The notes: generated by a model not told the origin, from the letters alone. DNA of 64,000 bases from Lachnospiraceae bacterium (GCA_910575835.1 CAJTGB010000005.1:68413-132412), one strand, 5' to 3'; positions 16,797-26,592 are shown, counted from the first letter of the stretch. Numbers and translations: made by a program.

Positions 16797-19130
16797 TTAG
16801 CACTCCCCAAATTTAGTCGTCATCAGCTTATACAGCTCCGTATTGCGTGGGAACTTATTAACGAACGGCACAAGGGAGCTGCCGACTTTGAGTAACCCCT
16901 GCCCCGCACCAACATTCGTGATATAGCTCATCTGTAAATCGGAGATGTTAAGGAGCTTCGCAAGCTCAATACGGTCTGTGGATGCTTGGTTCAGCATGAT
17001 GATAAATTCAGAGTTGGCAAGCATCGTCCTCGCCGTATGGCTCTGCAAGAGGTCGTCCACGTTCTGCGTAATTCCAGTACAGTACGCCCCGTACTTACGC
17101 ACACGCTTCCAGAGGGTAAAGAGGAAGTTAGCCGAGTATTCATGCTGAAAGAGCAGATAAATCTCGTCAATGAAAATAAAGGTGTTCCTGCCTTTCGCCC
17201 TGTTCTGGGTGATGCGGTTTAAAATGCTGTCGAGGACGACAAGCATACCGATAGGCTGTAACTGCTTGCCCAAATCGAGGATGTCGTAGCAGATAAGGCG
17301 GCTGTGGGTGTCCACGTTCGTATGCTTGGCAAAGGTATTCAAACTGCCGTCCGTAAACAGCTCAATCGCAAGGGCGATTTCCTGCGCTTCTGGCTCGTCC
17401 TGTTTTAACAGCTCCTCACGGAAGTCCTGCAAGGTCGGAGGTGTACCCATATAGTTGCCCTGCTGGTAATGGCGGTAGACGCTCGCCGTGCAGCGGTCAA
17501 TGATGGATTTCTGCTTTGCCCCAAGGCTTGCCCCGCCGATAAGCTGCTCGCAGAGGGATAAAATAAACTCTGACTTCAAGATGACGGGGTTCGCACCGTC
17601 GCCGTAATCAGAGTTCATGTCCATTGCGTTGATGTGGTTGTCGCTCGTCGCCGAGATGTGGATAACCTCGCCCTGCATCGCCTTTACAAGAGGGGCGTAC
17701 TCTCGTTCGGGGTCTATGACCAAGACATCGGCGTTAGGGTCGGTCAGAATGATGTTCGTCATTTCCTCCTTTGCCGTAAAGGATTTGCCCGCACCAGACA
17801 CGCCGAGGATAAAGGAATTTCCGTTCAAAAGGTGGCGGCGGTTGGCGATAATCATGTTCTTTGAAATGACGTTCTGCCCGTAATACACGCCGTCCTTATG
17901 GTAGATTTCCTGCACACGGAAAGGAATAAACACCGCAAGGCTCTCCGTGGTGAGGGTACGCAGGGCATCTATTTTCCTCACGCCGAACGGCAGGGCGGTG
18001 TTCAGACCGTCCATCTGCTGGTACTTCAGCACGGCAAACTGGCAGAGATGCTTCCTTGCCGTCGTGAGCAGGGCTTCCGTGTCATTGTCAAGCTGCTCTT
18101 TGGTGTCTGCGGTATGCACCATCGTAAGCACGGCAAACATCATCCTCTGGTCACGGGTCGTCAAATCGTCCAGAAATTCCTTGCTTTCCTTTCTCTGCTG
18201 TTCCAAGTCGTAGGGGATGACGGCGGAAAAATTGTTGTTCTGGTTCTGTTTCCTCTGCCAGTTCGTGATGTTGGTTTCCACGCCTAAAAGACGGTTTTCC
18301 ACCTCCCGCACGGCTTCGTCTGTGGGAACAGGAACAACATCAACAGAGAGCATCATGTTACGGTTTAATTCGCAAAGCTCCGCCACCATGCTGTCCTTGA
18401 TATAGGCGGCGTACTCTCTGAGGAATATCACACGCCCGTAGCGGTTGCCCATCTTAAAATAATCTTTCTCAAACTCAAAGGAGTCGGGGCAGATATAGTC
18501 CTTGAAGTCGTGTCCTTTCCGCATGGTCTGCACCATGTCAAAGGAGAACGCCGTTTCCTCGCCCGTGCGGTAAAAATCATGGAAGATACGCAGCTTGTCG
18601 TTAGCATCCAGTTCCGTACACTTCGAGCCTAAACGGTTAAAATGCCCGATAAGGTCAGCACCGACACGGGCAAAATAATTCCTCGCTTCCTCAATGTTCT
18701 TCTTGCAGACGGAAACCGTCACATATTTATCCTGCACGGTGGAGTTTGCCCCCGTTGCTTTATCGAGCAGCATCTTGTTATACTCTTTGCGGTATTTATC
18801 CAAATCGTCCTCCGCCATCGGGATTAAGATGGTCTGCTCAAAGTCCGCTTTATTGAGCCTGCGATTGTTTATCGTGATTTTCGTGGTCGCCCCGCTATCG
18901 AGGGCGTTAAGAAGCTCCGAGTATTCGAGGAACATCGCTTCCTTGTCCTCACGGCTTGCCACGGCGTAGTTGATGTCCTCAAACTTAAATGTCTTTGCGT
19001 ATTTGTTCCTGCCCACGAGGAAAATGCCGTCCTCCCACATGGTCTTTAACGGGATGACCGCCTGCACCGACTTCGGCACGATGAATTTCTCCCTGTCCTG
19101 CTTGAACAGCGTTTTCAGCGTCTTAATCAT
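16797..19130 (-). CDS. VirB4-like conjugation ATPase
   Basis: A 777-residue ATPase that energises the type IV secretion channel. The N-terminal half is the VirB4/TraC-type domain. Walker A is GVSGAGKSFTAKEEM (about residue 440), followed by DVLVIDPEREYAPL. Walker B is TFIFIDEIYLLFQ (about 655), and the arginine-finger/Gln region ITQNVDDLL is present. Start ATG with AAGGAGGTAGATT. It follows the PrgI-like gene with no gap. Cytoplasmic-membrane associated partner of the VirB6-like and VirD4 proteins. Confidence 0.94.
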   Translation of the reverse strand: MIKTLKTLFKQDREKFIVPKSVQAVIPLKTMWEDGIFLVGRNKYAKTFKFEDINYAVASREDKEAMFLEYSELLNALDSGATTKITINNRRLNKADFEQTILIPMAEDDLDKYRKEYNKMLLDKATGANSTVQDKYVTVSVCKKNIEEARNYFARVGADLIGHFNRLGSKCTELDANDKLRIFHDFYRTGEETAFSFDMVQTMRKGHDFKDYICPDSFEFEKDYFKMGNRYGRVIFLREYAAYIKDSMVAELCELNRNMMLSVDVVPVPTDEAVREVENRLLGVETNITNWQRKQNQNNNFSAVIPYDLEQQRKESKEFLDDLTTRDQRMMFAVLTMVHTADTKEQLDNDTEALLTTARKHLCQFAVLKYQQMDGLNTALPFGVRKIDALRTLTTESLAVFIPFRVQEIYHKDGVYYGQNVISKNMIIANRRHLLNGNSFILGVSGAGKSFTAKEEMTNIILTDPNADVLVIDPEREYAPLVKAMQGEVIHISATSDNHINAMDMNSDYGDGANPVILKSEFILSLCEQLIGGASLGAKQKSIIDRCTASVYRHYQQGNYMGTPPTLQDFREELLKQDEPEAQEIALAIELFTDGSLNTFAKHTNVDTHSRLICYDILDLGKQLQPIGMLVVLDSILNRITQNRAKGRNTFIFIDEIYLLFQHEYSANFLFTLWKRVRKYGAYCTGITQNVDDLLQSHTARTMLANSEFIIMLNQASTDRIELAKLLNISDLQMSYITNVGAGQGLLKVGSSLVPFVNKFPRNTELYKLMTTKFGEC

Positions 19131-19133
19131 AAT

Positions 19134-19586
19134 CTACCTCCTTGCGCTTTCTTGATTTCTTGGGCTGCTTTCGCCCGTCTGTCTTTGTTCTTTTTTTCTG
19201 CGTTTCCCCTTTTTCCGTTTCTTCTCCTGCACGGCGGGCAATCCTTTCTCATGTGCGTCCAGTGCCTGCTTCACCGCTTCGTAATATAAATTCTCTGGGA
19301 CAAATAAAATCTTCTTCGGCATCAGAAACTGCGACTTTATCCACGCCCACACAAACTGCTCGGCGGTCATGCCGTTGTACCTTACAAATCCCATGACCGC
19401 AAAAGGGGAAGCCCCCAAGATGCACATCCAGCTTACTGTTTCCGTCCCGAACCTGCCACGGAGCAGGAAGAACAAGCCGACCGCCACGCCGCAGGCAAGC
19501 ACGGAAAACAGGAACTGCCGCATCGACAGCCCGAAGAACATGGATTCCGTGTAGTTGCGGATTTCCTTATTTATCTTGACTTCCAT
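19134..19586 (-). CDS. PrgI-family conjugation membrane protein
   Basis: A 150-residue protein beginning MEVKINKEIRNYTESMFFGL, with two membrane helices (about 20-42 and 48-66) and a strongly basic C-terminal tail (KKRKKGKRRKKEQ). The pattern matches the PrgI family (VirB3-like partner of VirB4). The ATG at 19586 is preceded by GGGAGGGG; a longer open frame from 19775 runs through the previous gene and is rejected. It lies immediately before virB4. Confidence 0.85.
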   Translation of the reverse strand: MEVKINKEIRNYTESMFFGLSMRQFLFSVLACGVAVGLFFLLRGRFGTETVSWMCILGASPFAVMGFVRYNGMTAEQFVWAWIKSQFLMPKKILFVPENLYYEAVKQALDAHEKGLPAVQEKKRKKGKRRKKEQRQTGESSPRNQESARR

Positions 19587-19587
19587 A

Positions 19588-19824
19588 TCAGCACCGCCCC
19601 TCCCTGACATCCCCCGTCGAAATAAAGAGGATACTGCGTTTCGGGATATACGCAAATCCAGAAATGGCATCCCCGATTTCAAATATCTCGTTATCGTCCG
19701 CTTTTTCAAATTTTCCGACCAGTCCTTTTTCAGCAGGCAGGTCATAGGCTTCGGAAGCCCCGATGACTTCTCCATTTAACAAATGAATATCATAATTCTG
19801 GTAATATTTCGTTTCTTTTTTCAT
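19588..19824 (-). CDS. Small conserved conjugation-operon protein
   Basis: A 78-residue protein beginning MKKETKYYQNYDIHLLNGEV, acidic, without membrane segments; the middle KGLVGKFEKADDNEIFEIGD and the tail AYIPKRSILFISTGD look like a small beta-rich fold. The start has AGGAAAATTGAA. It sits between virB6-like and prgI-like genes, 1 bp from the latter. No family recognised; its position suggests an accessory secretion or regulatory factor. Confidence 0.7.
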   Translation of the reverse strand: MKKETKYYQNYDIHLLNGEVIGASEAYDLPAEKGLVGKFEKADDNEIFEIGDAISGFAYIPKRSILFISTGDVREGRC

Positions 19825-19850
19825 TTCAATTTTCCTTTCCTGTTGGATAA

Positions 19851-20687
19851 TTACAAGCCCATCATCTCCCTTACCACACGGTCTGCCATCTTGACCGCAC
19901 CGACAAGGACGAGCATATTGAACACCAATTCCCCGATATAGCCCCATACCATCGTGACTGCCGCCGCATCGGGGTTGACTGCGGGTGGGGACGCCGCAAA
20001 CACCGAGAAGATGATGCAGGCAAGCACGATGATTGCCCCCTCTAGGCAGACGGCGGAGTAGCTTTTGATGAAGCTCTTCCCCACGCTCTGGCTCGGCTCT
20101 CCCGCAAACGAGGACAGCGGCACGGGGGCGATGGCGGTATAAAGGTACAGCTTAAAAAACCTGCCGTACACCGACATTATCATAATGAACGACAGCACCG
20201 TGATGAACAGCCCTCCTATCAGCGTGACCGCCCATAAGGGGATGCTCTCGAAAAAGCCGCAGTCCTCCACGGCTGTCACAATCTCCTGCGGCAGAACCGT
20301 TTTCTGCGCCGAGCCGAAGCCTGCGGCTTTCATAATGGCGGAAATCACGCCCTGCACGATTTTAAACAGAGCCATCATCAGCTCCAAGCCGTAAGTGACC
20401 GCGCCTTTCGCAAGAGCAAAGCGGATGAACAGCTTCAAGGCGTGTTCGGGCTTCTTCACGCTTGCGAAGTCGCCGCAGGTACGCATCACGCCCACGACAA
20501 AGAACAGCACGAGCAGGGCAAGACCTATCGCCTGCAACGCCCCGTGGATGTCAACGATGACTTTCCATATCGCACCGCCTTTAAAGGTTTCTGGGGATTG
20601 GGTGATGAGCTGCCATATCTCGGCTAACTTTTCATTCCATGTGTCAAGGGCGTTCTCCAAGTTCTGGACTACCCAGTTGTCTGACAT
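19851..20687 (-). CDS. VirB6/TrbL-like channel protein
   Basis: A 278-residue polytopic membrane protein with about six helices (around 48-70, 85-105, 118-138, 158-182, 215-237 and 247-270). This size, topology and place between Maff2 and prgI/virB4 match the CD1112-type VirB6/TrbL proteins that form the inner-membrane pore. The N-terminal VQNLENALDTWNEKLAEIW is amphipathic. It lies about 100 bp downstream of the Maff2 gene. Confidence 0.82.
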   Translation of the reverse strand: MSDNWVVQNLENALDTWNEKLAEIWQLITQSPETFKGGAIWKVIVDIHGALQAIGLALLVLFFVVGVMRTCGDFASVKKPEHALKLFIRFALAKGAVTYGLELMMALFKIVQGVISAIMKAAGFGSAQKTVLPQEIVTAVEDCGFFESIPLWAVTLIGGLFITVLSFIMIMSVYGRFFKLYLYTAIAPVPLSSFAGEPSQSVGKSFIKSYSAVCLEGAIIVLACIIFSVFAASPPAVNPDAAAVTMVWGYIGELVFNMLVLVGAVKMADRVVREMMGL

Positions 20688-20788
20688 TCGACCACCTCCG
20701 TTCTTAAAATTGGGCAGCGGGGCAAGTCCCGCAGAGCGGATCTGCCCCGTTGCCCTGTCTTGTGTCAGTCTGTTGTCTTAGTTTCTTA

Positions 20789-21145
20789 TTAGCCCGTGAT
20801 AAGGGTTAAAATCTCTTTCGCAAAGGTAATCACAACGCCGCCCGCCAGTGTGAGGAAGCCGTTCGCCCTCTGGGACGGGTCGTGGGATTTCAGCGACAAG
20901 CCGACCTGCACGATGCCGAAGCCGAGCATAATCATTCCGACCGCCCGTATCAGACCGAAGATGAAATTGGAAAGGTTGTTGACAACGGCAATCGGGTCAT
21001 TTGCGGCAAAGGCGGTCATGGACGTTCCAAGCATCAGAGCCGCAGCCAGTACCGCCACGCAGTAGAAGCGGAAACCTCTTTTTACCTTGCCTGTCATCGG
21101 CAGTTTCTGGGTTGCTTTCTTCTCGTTTTTCTGAAAAAGTTTCAT
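20789..21145 (-). CDS. Maff2-family protein (VirB2-like candidate)
   Basis: A 118-residue protein with a basic N-terminus, a signal-peptide-like helix ending AAALMLGTSMTAFAA-ND, then two hydrophobic helices (about 52-78 and 95-115). This is the Maff2 family of mobile elements; the processed form, a small two-helix protein, resembles pilin-like VirB2, which is an inference. It is encoded 15 bp after virD4. Confidence 0.85.
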   Translation of the reverse strand: MKLFQKNEKKATQKLPMTGKVKRGFRFYCVAVLAAALMLGTSMTAFAANDPIAVVNNLSNFIFGLIRAVGMIMLGFGIVQVGLSLKSHDPSQRANGFLTLAGGVVITFAKEILTLITG

Positions 21146-21159
21146 AGGGTAAATCCTCC

Positions 21160-22953
21160 TTATAAATTGAATATTTCTTCCAAGTCCTCATCGGACAGAA
21201 GTTCGTAGGATGTGCTGACCGTTTCCATGCTCTCTGCATCCATCAGCAAAGCATCGTCAAACACAAGGGTTGCGACCGCCTGCGTCGGCTCTCCGTGGAG
21301 ATACGGCGGCTTCCCCCCGTCGGCGGTCAGTTTCACGTTCGGGTGTTTCAAAATGTCGTACTTCAAATCCATAACGGGGCGTTCCCCACGCACAAAAAGA
21401 AGTGCGTAGCGGTTGTCAAGCATACGCACCTCATCTGGGGTTAAAAGCTCACGCCCCGAAATCTGGTAGTTGGTGGAATAGTTGCCGCTCCGCCCAGAGC
21501 TTTTCCCGTAGGTGTTCGTGTCTATCGTGGCTTTTCCAAGAAGCTCACTTACAAACTTATGGGTACTCTGCTCGTTGCCGCCGAGATAGAGGAACTCATC
21601 GGCATTGCCAACGATGCTTTCCCACTGTTTCTCAAACAGGGCTTTGAGCTGTGCCAGATTTTGCAGGATAATCGAAACGGACACGCCCCTTGACCGCATG
21701 ACGCTCAAAATCTTGTCAAAGTCATCGGGCAGCGAAACATTGGCAAATTCATCCATAATGAACTGGCAGTGGACGGGCAGGCTCCCGCCGTACTTGTGGT
21801 CGGCGAGGTAGAATAACTGTTGGAATAGCTGCGTGTATAACAGCGACACAAGGAAATTGAAACTGGTGTCGTTGTCTGGTATTAGTGCGAACAGTGCGAC
21901 TTTCTTCTCGCCCAAAGACGGCAAATCCAATTCGTCCGTGGCGGTCAATCCCGCAAGGCTTTCCAGATTGAACTTCTCAAGCCTTGCGGCAAGGGTTATC
22001 TGGATGCTCTTTAGCGTCTTGGCACTCCCGCTGTGGTAATCACGGTAGTATTTCAAAGCGATATGCTCTGGGTTTACCATCTCAAGACGGTCAAACAGTT
22101 CGTCAAGCGGGCTTACATAGCCGTCGTCGTCCTCCCTTACCTCGCCCGCCCGCAATAGCTCCATCACCATCGGGAAATTCTGTTCCTCTGGCGGGGCTTC
22201 GTATTTCAGATAGAACACGAGGGACAGAAGCAGCATACTCGCCGCCGTGTCCCAGAACGGGTCTTGTGACTGGCTTCCTTTCGGCGTGGTCGCCTTAAAT
22301 AAATTTGTTACCAGCCGCTGCACGTCGTTGTCGTTCCTTAAATATACAAACGGGTTGTAGCAGTGGCTCTTGTGCATATTGATTAAATCAAGCACACGCA
22401 CCTCATAGCCTTTCTTTTCCAGAAGCCCGCCCGTGTCACGGACAATCTCGCCTTTCGGGTCTAAAATTACCATTGACGTGTTACATTGCATGACATTGGG
22501 CTTACAAAAAAATCTGGTCTTTCCTGCGCCAGAGCCGCCCACCACAAGGATATTCAGATTCCTCCTGTGCTTCTTCCCGTCAAGCCCGATGCAGACGCTC
22601 TGGGTCAGCAGCTTGTTTTCCGATGCGTCCTTATCTCGGTATTTCTTATTGAGAGTGCCTGCGTTGCCCCATTTTGCAGAGCCGTGTTCCTCCCCCTTGC
22701 GGTAGTTCCTGCGTGTGGAGAAATAAACGCCGATTCCCATGCCGTAGGCAAGCAGAAAAATAAGGACAGTCCTTACGCTGTCCCCACATACCGTTATGGA
22801 AAATGGGTTCTCCATTGCCACGGACAGGTTGCCGATTATCTCCACGATGCCGCCGCTGACATAAGGGGCAGTCAGCAGGGCAAGCCATACGACAGGGATA
22901 ATGCCAAACAGAGAAAGGATTAGGCTCACTTTATAATCGTCACCGTTCTTCAT
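21160..22953 (-). CDS. VirD4-type coupling protein
   Basis: A 597-residue type IV coupling protein (CD1115-like). Two N-terminal membrane helices (about 8-30 and 60-80) precede the TraG/TraD ATPase. Walker A is VGGSGAGKTRFF (about residue 140), Walker B is FIMDEFANVSLP (about 400), and QNLAQLKALFEKQW follows. It links the relaxase-DNA complex to the channel. Its start overlaps the end of the small upstream gene by 14 bp. Confidence 0.94.
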   Translation of the reverse strand: MKNGDDYKVSLILSLFGIIPVVWLALLTAPYVSGGIVEIIGNLSVAMENPFSITVCGDSVRTVLIFLLAYGMGIGVYFSTRRNYRKGEEHGSAKWGNAGTLNKKYRDKDASENKLLTQSVCIGLDGKKHRRNLNILVVGGSGAGKTRFFCKPNVMQCNTSMVILDPKGEIVRDTGGLLEKKGYEVRVLDLINMHKSHCYNPFVYLRNDNDVQRLVTNLFKATTPKGSQSQDPFWDTAASMLLLSLVFYLKYEAPPEEQNFPMVMELLRAGEVREDDDGYVSPLDELFDRLEMVNPEHIALKYYRDYHSGSAKTLKSIQITLAARLEKFNLESLAGLTATDELDLPSLGEKKVALFALIPDNDTSFNFLVSLLYTQLFQQLFYLADHKYGGSLPVHCQFIMDEFANVSLPDDFDKILSVMRSRGVSVSIILQNLAQLKALFEKQWESIVGNADEFLYLGGNEQSTHKFVSELLGKATIDTNTYGKSSGRSGNYSTNYQISGRELLTPDEVRMLDNRYALLFVRGERPVMDLKYDILKHPNVKLTADGGKPPYLHGEPTQAVATLVFDDALLMDAESMETVSTSYELLSDEDLEEIFNL

Positions 22954-23137
22954 GGCACTTGCACGGGGCGACCTTTACTTTCTTGGTCGGGGCGTATGCC
23001 ACCCTGCTTATCAGCTCGTCAACAGGCTCAGTGGGGCGTTCCTCCTGTATCTGCTGCGTCCGCAGGGTGTTGAGGGCGTTAAGGACGATATTCTTATCAT
23101 ATTTATCCAACGCCAAGTGATAGCGTTCTTCTTTCAT
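22940..23137 (-). CDS. Small conserved protein, paralogue of 47886-48083
   Basis: A 65-residue protein beginning MKEERYHLALDKYDKNIVLNAL. It shares the pattern L..L...Q.....VDELI..V..AP.KK..V with the right-end protein at 47886-48083, so the ICE carries two copies of this family. The ATG at 23137 follows GGAGGTGCAGACT. It overlaps the start of virD4. Function unknown; similar small proteins recur in Firmicutes conjugative elements. Confidence 0.78.
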   Translation of the reverse strand: MKEERYHLALDKYDKNIVLNALNTLRTQQIQEERPTEPVDELISRVAYAPTKKVKVAPCKCHEER

Positions 23138-23152
23138 AGTCTGCACCTCCGA

Positions 23153-24016
23153 TTAGCGTTCCTGCCCTTTGGATTTGGGCGGCTTGTTCTTTTCAAGGCT
23201 CTTATACATATCCGACTGGATTTCGCCGAGTACGTCACGCATCGAGCCGAGCTGCCCTTTAAATTCCTGCGTTTCCATGCCCTCAAATTCTTTCGGGAGT
23301 TTATCAAAATTAAAGCCCTTTGTGTCCACGCCGTAGCGGGAGCTTACCATATAGGCGACGCAGAACGACTTGAACTCTGAAGCGTCACGGCTCTCCTTAT
23401 GCTTGAAGTCAAAGACCGCCGCCGACACTTCCTTTGCCATGCTGACAAAGAGCTGTTCCTCATTCAATCCCGTCTTGATGAAGATGGTCTGCTGTGCGCT
23501 GTCGTAAAACGCAGGCAGCTCAAGGTCATCGACAGGCACAAAGGAAACGGGGCTTGCGTCAATCATCGCCGACACAAGCTCCCGCATGGTTTTGGCTTCC
23601 TGCGGCTGCTGCCTGTCTTTTGCCGAGGTCTGGGAAATGTCGTAGACCACTTTTGCGTTGTAGCCGACCGCCTTTGAGCCGTCCTCCCGCTCGTACTCTT
23701 TCCCCGGCTCAAGGATGGTAATTTTCTGTGCGTCCTTGTCCACATAGGCACGGCTCTGTTTCCAACTGCCGTAATCTTTAAGCTGCGTCGCTTCGGGCAT
23801 CTGTGCCGACACCAAGATGGCGTTGTTGACGGAGTAGCGGTCAAAATGCCCCTGCACGTCAAGGTACTGCTGAAACGCCACGCCGTCCGCCATCATTTTC
23901 TCGCAGGTCGTGTCTATCAGCTCATAGGCTGCTTTCCGCTGTTCCTGCTTTGCGGCAGCCCATTCCTCTTTGTTAAAAGGTCTGCCGCCGCCGCTGAATA
24001 CGTCATAAATACTCAT
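23153..24016 (-). CDS. ArdC-like conjugation protein
   Basis: A 287-residue soluble protein. The N-terminal half (residues 30-130) resembles the ssDNA-binding N-terminal domain of ArdC-type antirestriction proteins (FDRYSVNNAILVSAQMPEATQLKDYGSW). The C-terminal half has a divergent metallopeptidase-like region without a clear HExxH. It may protect the incoming single strand. It lies between the PcfB gene (2-bp gap) and the small gene before virD4. Confidence 0.68.
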   Translation of the reverse strand: MSIYDVFSGGGRPFNKEEWAAAKQEQRKAAYELIDTTCEKMMADGVAFQQYLDVQGHFDRYSVNNAILVSAQMPEATQLKDYGSWKQSRAYVDKDAQKITILEPGKEYEREDGSKAVGYNAKVVYDISQTSAKDRQQPQEAKTMRELVSAMIDASPVSFVPVDDLELPAFYDSAQQTIFIKTGLNEEQLFVSMAKEVSAAVFDFKHKESRDASEFKSFCVAYMVSSRYGVDTKGFNFDKLPKEFEGMETQEFKGQLGSMRDVLGEIQSDMYKSLEKNKPPKSKGQER

Positions 24017-24018
24017 GC

Positions 24019-24906
24019 TTATCTTGCTCCTTTCGATTTTGGTTTCCGTTTCCGCTTCTGGGGCTGCTTATGCTCCGTCTTTCCAGCGGGCGGCTTTTTT
24101 GCCCTGTCGGGGGATTTCTCTTTGTCAAGATTCGGGGAAGCGTCCGCTTCCTGCCCCTTGCGGCTCTCCTTGATTTTCCGCAGTTCCTCCCTGACTGACG
24201 GCTTCTCCGTCTTAGCCATAGTAGCCCCCTCTGCGGGCTTCCTTTGCTGCTTTAAGGTAGGCTCGGACAGAGGGGATTTTTCTGTCTTTGCCACCGAGGG
24301 GTTTGGGGCGTTTTCCTCCTTCTGCACGGGCTTTCCCATAAGGGCGTCCATGAGTTTGTCTTTCTCCGCCTTTTCCTCCACGCCGACGTCTGGCTCTGGC
24401 TGACCGTCCTCTGCCCCTGCGTCTTTCACATCTGCGGTCTTGGCATCTTTCAGCTTATTCTTTTCTTCTTTCGTTTTGCCCTTTGCCCCTTTCGATTTCT
24501 CCGCTTCGGTCACGATAGAAGCGGTATCTACGGAAGCAAGGCTGAACCGCTCCACGATGCGGCTGATTTTCGATGCGTCCTCGGCTCTCGCAATCACGTC
24601 CACCTCCGCATTGGGGTCTTTGTTCTTACGGTCTGCAAGGACGCAGTAGAGTACACCATATTTCTTCGCTTCCTGCGTGAATTTTTTCAAATCGCCGCTC
24701 TTTACGGTAAAGACTTTTAATTCTTTCCCAGAGCGGAGCATATTTGTGAGCCTTGCCTTTCCTTTGGTTTTCTGTTCCTCTTTTAAAATGGAGTAGAGCA
24801 GGATGGCGATGTTTTTCGCACCCGCCCCCGTGATTCTGGCTGCGACCTCAAATCCCTCCAAGCTCATCCTTACGATTTGCTCCGCCGCTTCGCCGCCTGT
24901 GTTCAT
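24019..24906 (-). CDS. PcfB-family (DUF3801) protein
   Basis: A 295-residue protein. The conserved PcfB domain covers residues 1-150 (EGFEVAARITGAGAKNIAILLYSIL...FTQEAKKYGVLYCVLADRK). The rest is a highly charged, Lys/Glu/Pro-rich disordered tail. PcfB of pCF10 is a relaxosome accessory factor that helps dock the DNA on the coupling protein, and a similar role is expected. Its start overlaps the relaxase 3' end by 59 bp in another frame; AGGAGCTGATGAAGC precedes the ATG. Confidence 0.88.
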   Translation of the reverse strand: MNTGGEAAEQIVRMSLEGFEVAARITGAGAKNIAILLYSILKEEQKTKGKARLTNMLRSGKELKVFTVKSGDLKKFTQEAKKYGVLYCVLADRKNKDPNAEVDVIARAEDASKISRIVERFSLASVDTASIVTEAEKSKGAKGKTKEEKNKLKDAKTADVKDAGAEDGQPEPDVGVEEKAEKDKLMDALMGKPVQKEENAPNPSVAKTEKSPLSEPTLKQQRKPAEGATMAKTEKPSVREELRKIKESRKGQEADASPNLDKEKSPDRAKKPPAGKTEHKQPQKRKRKPKSKGAR

Positions 24907-26260
24907 GCTTCATCAGCTCCTTTCCTTTTTCTTTGTTCTCGTCTGCCCGTATGACAGTTAATTTTTCCTTGAGGGTGTCGCTGCGGGCTTCGATTCCCTC
25001 GCATAATCTGACCTCCTTACGCAGTGTTTTCATGCGCCCCGTGATTTCCGACAGCCGAGCCTTGACCGCTTCTTTATCTTTGCCGCTTGCTTTGCGGCTC
25101 TGGGAGTAAAGCCCCTTTCGCTGTTCGGTCAGCTCACTTATCTCGGATTCCAGAGAGCCTTTATAAGACAAAAGCTGCTCTGCCGTGTCGATATGGTTGC
25201 GGCAGAGCAGCCTTGTTTCGTTTGTGATGGCTTCCATCTTCATCAAGTCGTCCTTTAGGAGATAGTGAAGCCGTGCATAGTTCTGTTGCTTCTTCTTCGG
25301 CAGGATGCCGAGCTTGTAGCAGTAGTGGAGATACAGCCCACGCAAGCCGCCGATTTTCTTTGCACTTTTTAATGTGCCTTTTACCTTTAGCACTCTGACC
25401 TGCGGCTGTTCTTTGGAAAAGTTCTGGAATTTGACCGCATAGGAATTTTCCCTTATGCGTTCCGTTATCCGCTCATTGGTGTAGTCGTCGCCGAGCTTAT
25501 GGAGCCGCTTTGGTCTTTGCCACCCTTTGCCGATAATCGTCCAGTATTTTCGGTTGGGGTCAAAATTGATGCGGTATCCCATTTCCGACAACTGGCGGTC
25601 AAAGTCTTTCAGCGTAAATGATTTTGAGATGGCTTCGTCCACCGCCTGCCGTGCCACGCTGTCCCTTGTAGGCAAGCCGTTCTTCTCGGCTTGGCAGAGG
25701 ACATAGGGCTTCTTCCTGCCGCTTGGGTGTTCGATGACCGATAAGGAATACTCACGGCACAATTCATCCGAACGCTGGCGGAGCAGACGCAGGTTCTTTT
25801 TGTTGTCGTGGTAATGCTTTCCGTCAATATAAGAAACGGAGTTGACGACAAAGTGGTTGTGCAGGCAGTCCGTATTCAGATGCGTCGCCACAATCACTTG
25901 AAACCTTCCGCCCCACATTTTCTCCGCCAGCTTCACGCCGACCTCATGTGCCTGCTCTGGCGTGACCTCGCCGTGCTTGAAGCTCTGAAAGCCGTGATAG
26001 CAGACAATCTCGCTCTGGTCGTTCCATTGGGCTTTCGCCATCATCATCTCATCCCTTGCGGTGGCAGGGTCGCAGTTTACGCCCGTGACGAAAAACTGAC
26101 GCTCGGTCTTATCACCGTTGATGGCGTACTTCATCACGTCGCCCATCGCCTGCAAGTCCGCATCCGTGTATTTTGGGTTGGCGGTCTTTTCTGGGTTCTC
26201 GGCGTAGTCGATGGGATGGTCGAGCCTGCCCTTTACGTCCCATATCTCGCAGACCGCCAT
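24848..26260 (-). CDS. MOBP-type relaxase
   Basis: A 470-residue conjugative nickase. The relaxase domain occupies residues 1-230: conserved N-terminal AVCEIWDVKGRLDHPIDY, the metal-binding His triad in THLNTDCLHNHFVVNS, and SVSYIDGKHYHDNKKNLR. A long coiled-coil tail follows. The ATG at 26260 is used because it is coupled to the mobC stop (TGATG) and GAGGAAG lies upstream; a longer frame from 26323 overlaps mobC. It nicks oriT and pilots the strand; candidate oriT at 26755-26800. Confidence 0.92.
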   Translation of the reverse strand: MAVCEIWDVKGRLDHPIDYAENPEKTANPKYTDADLQAMGDVMKYAINGDKTERQFFVTGVNCDPATARDEMMMAKAQWNDQSEIVCYHGFQSFKHGEVTPEQAHEVGVKLAEKMWGGRFQVIVATHLNTDCLHNHFVVNSVSYIDGKHYHDNKKNLRLLRQRSDELCREYSLSVIEHPSGRKKPYVLCQAEKNGLPTRDSVARQAVDEAISKSFTLKDFDRQLSEMGYRINFDPNRKYWTIIGKGWQRPKRLHKLGDDYTNERITERIRENSYAVKFQNFSKEQPQVRVLKVKGTLKSAKKIGGLRGLYLHYCYKLGILPKKKQQNYARLHYLLKDDLMKMEAITNETRLLCRNHIDTAEQLLSYKGSLESEISELTEQRKGLYSQSRKASGKDKEAVKARLSEITGRMKTLRKEVRLCEGIEARSDTLKEKLTVIRADENKEKGKELMKHEHRRRSGGANRKDELGGI

Positions 26261-26592
26261 CAGCCAGACGTCTTCCTCGGAACAAGGTAGCACCTGCCCA
26301 CGTCCAGACGGAAGTCCCGCCACCGCTTGGCTTCGTCGTAGAGCATCGGCGTATCCACAAAGTTCAAGGCGTTCGCCTTTGCCGCAAGCTGGTTGATGCG
26401 GTTGCCGATGGCTGACAGCTCCCGCATGATTTTATAGAACTCTGGGTCTGGCTTCTCGCACAGGCGGTAGCCCATGACCATCGACTGGAGCAGGGCTTGT
26501 CTGGAGTGTCCCGACCGCTCCGCAAGGGAGCAGAGGTATTCAGCTTCTTCCTCGGTCAGTCGGAACAGTATCTGCACGTTTCGTTTCCGCAT
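26260..26592 (-). CDS. mobC: MobC-like relaxosome protein
   Basis: A 110-residue DNA-binding accessory protein. The ribbon-helix-helix-like N-terminus (VQILFRLTEEEAEYLCSLAE) and the central EFYKIMRELSAIGNRINQLAAKAN are the MobC signature. It binds oriT and assists the relaxase, with which it overlaps by one base. GGGGGATTTGG precedes the ATG. Confidence 0.88.
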   Translation of the reverse strand: MRKRNVQILFRLTEEEAEYLCSLAERSGHSRQALLQSMVMGYRLCEKPDPEFYKIMRELSAIGNRINQLAAKANALNFVDTPMLYDEAKRWRDFRLDVGRCYLVPRKTSG